Source: an uncultured Rhodospirillales bacterium (GTDB lineage Bacteria > Pseudomonadota > Alphaproteobacteria > Acetobacterales > Acetobacteraceae). Taken from it: a DNA stretch of 8,367 nt. Location: positions 1-8,367 of the forward strand of contig CAIVDX010000188.1 in the NCBI GenBank assembly GCA_903904805.1. Reading direction: 5' to 3'. Both the position numbers and the translations under genes were made by a program. Shown piece by piece: positions 1-4,918 of the stretch. The notes under the pieces were generated by a model that worked only from the letters and a program-made list of their open reading frames with translations, had not been told where the DNA came from and made no database searches. Positions within the stretch are counted from its first letter, which is position 1. Every line of letters starts with the position of its first letter.

Positions 1-289
1 CCAGCGCCGAGCCCAGCGCGAGGCCGAGGAAGGTCTCCAGCAGCGTGACCGAGAGATCGGTGAACAACCGGCCGGACAGCGTGATCTCGATCAGCCGCTC
101 GCCAATCTCCAGCGGCGTGGAGACGATGAACGGGTCAAGCCAGCCCTGGTGCGTGGCAAGTTGCCAGAGTGCGAGAAGCACGATCAGCAGCAGCACGCGG
201 CCGGCGAGCACCACGCTGTGATAATGCCAGGCCGGCGGTGCGCTGGTCTCCTCAGCGGAGTCTGCGAGCGCGATGGTCGAACTGCTCAT
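1..289 (-). CDS. ABC transporter permease, NitT/TauT (SsuC/TauC) type, N-terminal part only
   Basis: The frame opens with ATG at 289 (minus) and runs off the window edge without a stop, giving the first 96 residues. After a short polar N-terminus, residues about 27-47 form a hydrophobic membrane segment (VLLLIVLLALWQLA). Next comes an amphipathic stretch with STPLEIGERL, and then TDLSVTLLETFLGLALGSAL. That last run matches the start of the permease core in the nitrate/sulfonate/taurine importer family. Its ATG overlaps the ATPase TGA as ATGA, so the two are probably translationally coupled; a GAGG at 297-300 lies 7 bases upstream as ribosome binding site. The protein should form the inner-membrane channel of the importer energised by the upstream ATPase. 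The solute-binding protein is not in the window and the substrate cannot be told. The family call is firm; the missing C-terminal EAA loop cannot be checked. Confidence 0.88.
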   Translation of the reverse strand, partial: MSSSTIALADSAEETSAPPAWHYHSVVLAGRVLLLIVLLALWQLATHQGWLDPFIVSTPLEIGERLIEITLSGRLFTDLSVTLLETFLGLALGSAL

Positions 290-1050
290 GCGGCGGCCTC
301 ATGCGGCTCGATATCGTTCCAGACGGCGCGCAGATGATCCTGAAACTGTGGGTCGAGCCGCGCATCACGCGCGTCCCGCGGGCGGGGCAGATCGATGACA
401 TGCTCACCCTTGATGCGCCCAGGCCGGGCCGACAGCGTGATCACGCGGTCCGACAGAATCACCGCCTCCTCCAGATCATGCGTGATGAACAGCACGGATT
501 TCCTCAGCGATTGCAGCAGATGCAGCAGATGGTTCTGCATCGCCACCTTGGTCTGCGCATCCAGCGCGCCGAACGGCTCATCCATCAGCAGCAGCACCGG
601 ATCGGTGGCGAGCACGCGCGCGATCTCCGCCCGCTTGGCCATGCCGCCGGAGAGCTGATGGGGAAAGGCGTCGATGAAATCCTCAAGCCCGACCAGGCGC
701 ACCGTGTCGCGCACCCGCGCCTCGCGCTCTGCCTTCGCCATGCCGCGCAACTCCAGCCCGATGCCTACATTGTCGCGCACCGACCGCCAGGGCAGCAGGG
801 TGGATTGCTGGAAGGTGGTGCCAACCTCGCGGTTCACGCCGCGGATCGCCTGGCCGCGGAAATACACCCCGCCGGCGTTCGGCGCGGACAGCCCGGCCAC
901 CACGCTCATCAGGCTGGATTTGCCGCAGCCGGACGGCCCGACGATCGAGACGAACTCGCCTTCGCCGACCGAGAGAGAGATGTTCTCGAATGCCGTGACG
1001 GTGCCGGTGGGCGAGATGAATCGCTTGGTGGCGTTGCGAATGTCCAGCAT
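286..1050 (-). CDS. ABC transporter ATP-binding protein, NitT/TauT family
   Basis: A 254-residue ATPase that would energise an importer for a small anion, sulfonate, pyrimidine precursor or similar solute. All nucleotide-binding motifs are present in order: Walker A GPSGCGKSS (38-46), Q-loop TTFQQS (78-83) followed by LLPWRSV, signature LSGGM (133-137), Walker B LLLMDEP (153-159), D-loop GALD (161-164) and switch His191 in FITHDLEEA. LSGGM instead of LSGGQ, LLPWRSV and the C-terminal SARPGRI are typical of the NitT/TauT group. The residues after the signature, AKRAEIARVLAT, depart from the usual QQRVAIARAL. I chose the ATG at 1050 because AAGGGGG (1057-1063) sits 6 bases upstream and because MLDIRNATKRF begins the domain; an in-frame ATG at 1110 would add 20 low-complexity residues. 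The permease follows with a 4-base overlap. Substrate unknown. Confidence 0.94.
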   Translation of the reverse strand: MLDIRNATKRFISPTGTVTAFENISLSVGEGEFVSIVGPSGCGKSSLMSVVAGLSAPNAGGVYFRGQAIRGVNREVGTTFQQSTLLPWRSVRDNVGIGLELRGMAKAEREARVRDTVRLVGLEDFIDAFPHQLSGGMAKRAEIARVLATDPVLLLMDEPFGALDAQTKVAMQNHLLHLLQSLRKSVLFITHDLEEAVILSDRVITLSARPGRIKGEHVIDLPRPRDARDARLDPQFQDHLRAVWNDIEPHEAAA

Positions 1051-1056
1051 CGGCGG

Positions 1057-1063
1057 CCCCCTT
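1057..1063 (-). promoter_or_regulatory. Ribosome binding site fixing the ATPase start
   Basis: AAGGGGG on the minus strand, 6 bases before the ATG at 1050. The longer in-frame start at 1110 has no comparable purine-rich site, so this decides for the shorter protein. Confidence 0.65.
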
Positions 1064-1081
1064 GCTGCCAATTGCAAAACC

Positions 1082-1110
1082 ATGCTGGGCATCGCCGCAG
1101 GTGGGGTCAA
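1082..1110 (-). promoter_or_regulatory. Weak candidate promoter for the ABC transporter genes
   Basis: On the minus strand TTGACC (1110-1105) matches five of six bases of a sigma-70 -35 box. After a 17-base spacer comes CAGCAT (1087-1082), only three of six bases of a -10 box. It lies in the 133-base spacer between the methyltransferase and the ATPase, where a promoter would be expected if the transporter is transcribed separately. The weak -10 makes this a tentative call. Confidence 0.25.
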
Positions 1111-1147
1111 GGCCTTGCTGAACGGGAAACTGGCGATCCCAGGCCGC

Positions 1148-1197
1148 CTCTGCCGGCCCTTTCATCACTTGCCCGGCAGAGACTCAGATCTCTGCCG
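1148..1197 (-). other. Three-armed inverted repeat at the methyltransferase stop codon
   Basis: On the plus strand CTCTGCCGG (1148-1156) pairs perfectly with CCGGCAGAG (1173-1181). A second copy of the first arm, CTCTGCCG (1190-1197), lies inside the last codons of the methyltransferase. The middle arm can therefore pair either way. In the minus-strand transcript the early hairpin has an 8-base stem and an 8-base loop that contains the TGA stop codon. The later hairpin has a 9-base stem and a 16-base loop. No U-run follows the later hairpin (GCGGCC follows), so it is not a classic intrinsic terminator. It could be a 3'-end stabiliser, a Rho-linked terminator or an attenuator in front of the ABC genes. 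The rest of the 1051-1183 spacer shows no gene. Confidence 0.5.
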
Positions 1198-1825
1198 ATA
1201 ATCGGTACAGTGAGACCGTCCGCAGCGTGCGATCCTCCAGCTCCAGGCTGGTCGGCACGTCATAGCGGGCGAACGGCGCGAGCCCACGCTCGGGCAGATA
1301 GTTGCGGCCGGGATCAGCGACCCAGCATTCCGCCACGCCGGCCATCGCGCGCAGCCAGGGCATGATGTGGCGCGTCATCGGCGCCTCGTAACACACGTCG
1401 CCGCACAGGATGATGTCCCAGCGGCAGTCAGCCCCCACAAGATCCGCGATCACCGGCCGCACCGGCGCGTTGTTCGCCGCGGCGTTGAGACGGATGGCCG
1501 GCTCGGCCATCGCGTCGATCTCGCAGGCCTCGACATCGGCCCCCGCCATCGCCGCGGCAATCGCGGCGATGCCGCAGCCGGCAGCGAAATCCAGCACGCG
1601 CTTGCCGGCGACCAGCTGCGGGTTGTCGAGGATGTGCCGCGCGGTGGCCTGCCCGCCCGGCCAGGCGAAGGCCCAGAAGGGCGGCTCGATGTTCGCCTCG
1701 GCGAGGAATTGTTCCGATGCCTGCCAGATCGGGGTGATTTCCGTGGCGAGATACAAAGCGATCTCCGGCACCAGCTCGGTGCGGGTGAGCAGCGTGTTGG
1801 CGCGCAGGAAGTCCTCGGCGTTCAT
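1184..1825 (-). CDS. Class I SAM-dependent methyltransferase, METTL20/ETF-beta lysine methyltransferase-like
   Basis: A 213-residue soluble methyltransferase. PPFWAFAWPGGQATARHILDNP (48-69) and the SAM-binding motif I VLDFAAGCGIAAI (77-89) follow the pattern of human ETFBKMT (METTL20), which reads FWAIYWPGGQ then VLDLGSGCG. An acidic motif CEID (101-104), GDVCYE (142-147, METTL20: GDMFYD) and DPGRNYLP (171-178) complete the match. Family members trimethylate lysines of the electron-transfer flavoprotein beta subunit; the Agrobacterium homologue also acts on ribosomal protein L7/L12. The ATG overlaps the ubiA TGA (ATGA, 1822-1825) and GGGGTG precedes it, so it is probably translated with ubiA. 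ETF electrons reach ubiquinone through ETF dehydrogenase, which makes the pairing sensible. Automatic pipelines might call this a nicotinamide N-methylase-like or L11 methyltransferase-like protein. The fold is certain, the substrate inferred. Confidence 0.85.
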   Translation of the reverse strand: MNAEDFLRANTLLTRTELVPEIALYLATEITPIWQASEQFLAEANIEPPFWAFAWPGGQATARHILDNPQLVAGKRVLDFAAGCGIAAIAAAMAGADVEACEIDAMAEPAIRLNAAANNAPVRPVIADLVGADCRWDIILCGDVCYEAPMTRHIMPWLRAMAGVAECWVADPGRNYLPERGLAPFARYDVPTSLELEDRTLRTVSLYRLSAEI

Positions 1826-2745
1826 GCCACCCCGATCAGCAGCGCGCCGGCGAGCAGCAGCCCGGCCTCGCGATTGAGCTTGAACAGGCGCAGGCAGAGA
1901 TCGGGATCATGGATGTCGAGCGCACGGATCTGCCAGATCAGCAAGGCGGCAAATGGCAGCAGGGCAGGGTAGTACCAGCCATCCAGCCGGCCAACGACGC
2001 CGACCAGACCAAGGCAGATGAGCATCCCGACATAGCAGCCGCCGACCAACCACACGGAGCGCTCCCCGAACAGCCGCGCGGTGGAACGGATGCCGACGAT
2101 GGCGTCGTCCTCACGGTCCTGATGCGCATAGATCGTGTCGTATCCGATGATCCACAGGATGCAGCCGAGATACAGGATCAGCCCGTCAGCGCGCATCGTG
2201 CCGGTGCCGGCGGCATATCCCATCGGCGCGCCCCAGCCGAAGGTGAAGCCCAGCACCAGCTGCGGCCACCAGGTCACCCGCTTCGCCGCCGGATACAGCG
2301 CCACCAGGGCCAGCGAGCCCACACCGAGGATCTGCGCCAGCGGGCTCAGTTGCAGCAGGATCATCAGCCCGATCACCGACATCGCCACCATGAAGGCCAG
2401 CGCCCCGCGCGTGCGGATCGCGCCGGATGCCAGCGGCCGGCCGGCGGTGCGTGTCACCAGCCGGTCGATGTCGCGGTCCCACAGATCATTCACCACGCAG
2501 CCAGCGGCGCGCATCACGAAGCTGCCGAGCAGAAACAACGCGATCAGCCGGATGCCGTCGCCGAGCCCCGGCCGGGCGAGGATGATGCTCCACAGCCCCG
2601 GCAGGAACAGCAGCCAGGCGCCGATCGGCCGGTCGAAGCGACCCAGCAGCACATAGGGCCGCCATGCCGATGGCAGCCGCGCCACCCAGCCGGAGGCGCG
2701 GATGTCGGTATGGCCGGAGGGGAGGGGATTAGCGGGCGCGGTCAT
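1822..2745 (-). CDS. ubiA: 4-hydroxybenzoate polyprenyltransferase
   Basis: A 307-residue integral membrane prenyltransferase that joins the polyprenyl chain to 4-hydroxybenzoate, an early committed step of ubiquinone synthesis in the inner membrane. The two Mg-pyrophosphate-binding Asp motifs are intact: NDLWDRDID at 86-94 and YDTIYAHQDREDD at 202-214. RPIGAWLLFLPGLWS (39-53) and TAGRPLASGAI (100-110) are also UbiA-typical. Hydrophobic segments recur through the protein: about 43-58, 65-82, 116-133, 138-152, 163-178, 188-204, 232-252, 259-273 and 293-306. The ATG at 2745 has GGGAGAG (2760-2754) about 8 bases upstream. It is transcribed away from rsmE with only 21 bases between the starts, and it overlaps the methyltransferase downstream by 4 bases. 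The soluble N-terminus (about 38 residues) is ordinary for alphaproteobacterial UbiA. Confidence 0.96.
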   Translation of the reverse strand: MTAPANPLPSGHTDIRASGWVARLPSAWRPYVLLGRFDRPIGAWLLFLPGLWSIILARPGLGDGIRLIALFLLGSFVMRAAGCVVNDLWDRDIDRLVTRTAGRPLASGAIRTRGALAFMVAMSVIGLMILLQLSPLAQILGVGSLALVALYPAAKRVTWWPQLVLGFTFGWGAPMGYAAGTGTMRADGLILYLGCILWIIGYDTIYAHQDREDDAIVGIRSTARLFGERSVWLVGGCYVGMLICLGLVGVVGRLDGWYYPALLPFAALLIWQIRALDIHDPDLCLRLFKLNREAGLLLAGALLIGVA

Positions 2746-2766
2746 GGTGTGTACTCTCCCGCCATC
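2746..2766. promoter_or_regulatory. 21-base divergent start region between ubiA and rsmE
   Basis: The two start codons are 21 bases apart, so any promoters must lie inside the opposite gene or overlap it. The minus strand carries the ubiA ribosome binding site (GGGAGAG, 2760-2754). A TTGACG that could be a -35 box for ubiA lies at 2779-2774 inside rsmE, but no convincing -10 box follows at normal spacing. The plus strand shows no Shine-Dalgarno sequence before rsmE. Confidence 0.4.
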
Positions 2767-3486
2767 ATGGCCACGTCAATCCGACTGTTCGTCGATGCCG
2801 CCCTGTCCGAGGGCGCCGAGCTGCCGGCCCGCGAGGGTCAGGCGCATTATCTGTCCGGCGTTCTGCGGCGCGGTCGCGGTGACCCTGTCGTGCTGTTCAA
2901 CGGGCGTGACGGCGAGTGGGCCGGCGAGATCGAAGCTGTCGGCAAACACCGCGCGACATTTCGCGCCACCGCGCTGCTGCGCCCGCAATCGGCGGAGCCC
3001 GGGCCGTGGCTCGTGTTTGGACTGCTCAAGCGAGACACCACCGACCTTGTCGTGCAGAAGGCCACCGAGCTCGGCGCTGCCCGCATCCTGCCTGTGCTGA
3101 CAGCGCATGGCCAGGCGCACCGCGTCAATCTCGACCGCCTGCGCGCGATCGCCATGGAGGCCGCGGAACAATGCGAGCGGCTGACCATCCCGGATGTCGC
3201 CGAGCCGCTGAACCTGCCGGAATTGTTATCAAACTGGCCTGCCGATCGGACCCTCGCCGCGGCCGTTGAGCGGATCGGCGACGCGCCGTTTCCCGCGCGG
3301 CAGGGCGGTCTGCTGGTCGGCCCCGAGGGAGGCTTTTCGGCGGCGGAACTTGACGCGCTGCGCCGACATGCCTTTGTAGAGCCTGTGACGCTCGGACCAC
3401 GCATCCTGCGCGCCGAGACCGCCGCCATCGCCGGACTGACCCTGCTCCAGGTGGGGAATATCCAGGCGCGGGCGTTTCCGATCTGA
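2767..3486 (+). CDS. rsmE: 16S rRNA (uracil-1498-N3)-methyltransferase
   Basis: A 239-residue SPOUT (trefoil-knot) methyltransferase that places m3U at position 1498 of 16S rRNA in the decoding region of the 30S subunit. The N-terminal RNA-binding region is seen in HYLSGVLRRGRGD (27-39), with VLFNGRDGEW (42-51). The catalytic domain shows VQKATELGAARILPV (96-110), EAAEQCER (131-138) and the SAM-binding knot motifs GPEGGFS (185-191) and LGPRILRAETAA (209-220). The reading frame is open far upstream, but family homology starts at MATSIRLFVD, so the ATG at 2767 is right. A GTG at 2749 is the only nearby in-frame alternative. Neither has a clear Shine-Dalgarno sequence, so translation may start on a leaderless or very short leader. 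gshA follows after 24 bases and is probably in the same operon. Confidence 0.95.
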   Translation: MATSIRLFVDAALSEGAELPAREGQAHYLSGVLRRGRGDPVVLFNGRDGEWAGEIEAVGKHRATFRATALLRPQSAEPGPWLVFGLLKRDTTDLVVQKATELGAARILPVLTAHGQAHRVNLDRLRAIAMEAAEQCERLTIPDVAEPLNLPELLSNWPADRTLAAAVERIGDAPFPARQGGLLVGPEGGFSAAELDALRRHAFVEPVTLGPRILRAETAAIAGLTLLQVGNIQARAFPI

Positions 3487-3500
3487 CCCGTAGCGAGCGC

Positions 3501-3504
3501 AGGA
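3501..3504 (+). promoter_or_regulatory. Ribosome binding site of gshA
   Basis: AGGA 6 bases before the ATG at 3511, inside the 24-base gap after rsmE. It supports translation of gshA from a shared rsmE-gshA transcript. Confidence 0.55.
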
Positions 3505-3510
3505 AGCAGC

Positions 3511-4887
3511 ATGTCCAACCCCGGCGAGGTCGACGAGACCCCGATCAGCTCGACCAGGCCGATGGTCGAATGGCTGGCGGCCGGCTGCAAACCCGCCTCC
3601 GAATGGACCATCGGGACCGAGCACGAGAAATTCGGCTTTCGCCGCGACGACCTCACCCCGCCGCCCTACGAGCCCCACGGCATCAAGGCGATGCTGGATG
3701 GCATGCAGGCGCAGGGTGGCTGGGAGAGCATCGAGGACGCCGGCAACCTGATCGGGCTGAAGGGCGCGGGTGGATCGATCTCGCTGGAGCCGGCCGGCCA
3801 GTTCGAGCTCTCCGGCGGAACTCTGGCCGATCTGCACCAGACCAAGGCGGAAATGGACCGGCATTTCGCCGATGTTGCCGAGATCGGCGACCGCCTTGGC
3901 CTTGGCTTCGCCCCGCTCGGCTTTCATCCCTTCGCCACCCGCGCGCAGATGCCCTGGATGCCAAAGGGCCGCTACAAGATCATGCGCGCCTACATGCCCA
4001 AAATGGGCCATCTCGGGCTCGATATGATGCAGCGCACCTGCACCGTGCAGGTGAATCTGGATTTCGCCTCGGAAGCCGACATGGTGCGCAAGCTGCGCGC
4101 CTCGATGCTGCTGCAGCCTGTCGCCACCGCCCTGTTCGCCAACTCGCCCTTCACCGAGGGCAAGCCGAACGGCTATCTGTCGTTCCGCGCGCAGGTCTGG
4201 AACGACACCGATCCCGATCGCACCGGTATGCCCGCGGCCTTCTTCGAGCCTGGCTTCGGGTTCGAGCGCTACGCCGAATGGTTGCTCGACATGCCTATGT
4301 ACTTCATCCATCGCGATGGCCGGTATATCGACCTCGCCGGCAAATCCTTCCGCGCCTATCTCGACGGCAAGCTGCCTGAATTGCCCGGTCAGCGCCCGAC
4401 GATGAGCGATTTCACCGACCACGTCACCACCGCCTTCACCGATGTGCGCATCAAGCGTTTCCTGGAGATGCGCGGCGCGGATGCCGGCCGGCCCGAGATG
4501 ATGCTGGCACAGTCGGCCTTCTGGGTGGGCCTCTTGTATGACGCGGCGGCGCTCGAAGCGGCATTGAAGCTCGCCTCCGTGCGGCCATGGCAGGAGTACG
4601 CCGCGCTGCGCAACGTCGTCCCCCGCCAGGGCCTCGGCGCACCCTGGGGCTCGGGCACACTGCGCGATCTCGCCGGCGAACTCGTCACCATCGCCGCCGA
4701 GGGTCTGCGTGCGCGGGCGCGGCTCAATCAAAATGGCGACGATGAACGAATTTACCTCGAACCCCTGGCACAAATCATTGCAGGGGCGCCGATACAAGCG
4801 GAATACTGGTTACAGAGAGTTGCCGATGCCTGGGGTGGCGATGTCCGGCCGATGATGCTGAAGGCCGCGATCTCGTTCCGCGCCTGA
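3511..4887 (+). CDS. gshA: Glutamate-cysteine ligase, plant/alphaproteobacterial type
   Basis: A 458-residue ATP-dependent ligase that makes gamma-glutamylcysteine from glutamate and cysteine, the first step of glutathione synthesis in the cytoplasm. It belongs to the GCS2 class shared by plants and alphaproteobacteria, not the E. coli GshA class. Characteristic segments are IGTEHEKFGF (34-43), the GGSISLEPAGQFELSG run (87-102), KGRYKIMRAYMP (152-163), MMQRTCTVQVNLDF (172-185), ANSPF (210-214), SFRAQVWNDTDPDRTG (224-239), RFLEMRGAD (316-324) and PRQGLGAPWGSG (371-382). Length is normal. Only two cysteines are present (Cys26, Cys177), so the regulatory disulfide pairs described in plant enzymes are unlikely here. 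The last 50 codons are markedly less GC-rich than the rest (about 50% G+C over 4721-4820 by hand count), though the reading frame remains good. The ATG at 3511 has AGGA 6 bases upstream. Confidence 0.95.
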   Translation: MSNPGEVDETPISSTRPMVEWLAAGCKPASEWTIGTEHEKFGFRRDDLTPPPYEPHGIKAMLDGMQAQGGWESIEDAGNLIGLKGAGGSISLEPAGQFELSGGTLADLHQTKAEMDRHFADVAEIGDRLGLGFAPLGFHPFATRAQMPWMPKGRYKIMRAYMPKMGHLGLDMMQRTCTVQVNLDFASEADMVRKLRASMLLQPVATALFANSPFTEGKPNGYLSFRAQVWNDTDPDRTGMPAAFFEPGFGFERYAEWLLDMPMYFIHRDGRYIDLAGKSFRAYLDGKLPELPGQRPTMSDFTDHVTTAFTDVRIKRFLEMRGADAGRPEMMLAQSAFWVGLLYDAAALEAALKLASVRPWQEYAALRNVVPRQGLGAPWGSGTLRDLAGELVTIAAEGLRARARLNQNGDDERIYLEPLAQIIAGAPIQAEYWLQRVADAWGGDVRPMMLKAAISFRA

Positions 4888-4905
4888 TTCTGTGGCCGTC
4901 TGACC

Positions 4906-4909
4906 GGAG
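4906..4909 (+). promoter_or_regulatory. Ribosome binding site placed before an ATC codon
   Basis: GGAG with 9 bases to the ATC at 4919, just after the gshA stop at 4887. No ATG, GTG or TTG in any frame stands at the right distance, so it appears to serve the regulator frame from a non-standard start. Confidence 0.45.
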
Positions 4910-4918
4910 AGCAAGAAA

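Noticed and set aside
1051..1110. 20-residue N-terminal extension of the ATPase from an ATG at 1110
   Set aside because: No family similarity in the extension, and the strong ribosome binding site is placed for the ATG at 1050.
169..1365. 398-residue plus-strand open frame antisense to the ABC ATPase
   Set aside because: It lies opposite a gene with all ABC motifs intact, its product is Arg/Ala/Gln-rich without recognisable domains, and long antisense frames are expected in GC-rich DNA.
1909..2766. Upstream extension of the rsmE reading frame across ubiA
   Set aside because: The extension is antisense to ubiA and Gln/His/Arg-rich. RsmE homology starts exactly at the ATG at 2767.
3229..4797. 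522-residue minus-strand open frame antisense to rsmE and gshA
   Set aside because: Mirror frame of a strongly conserved ligase; composition is typical of a shadow frame and no domain is recognisable.
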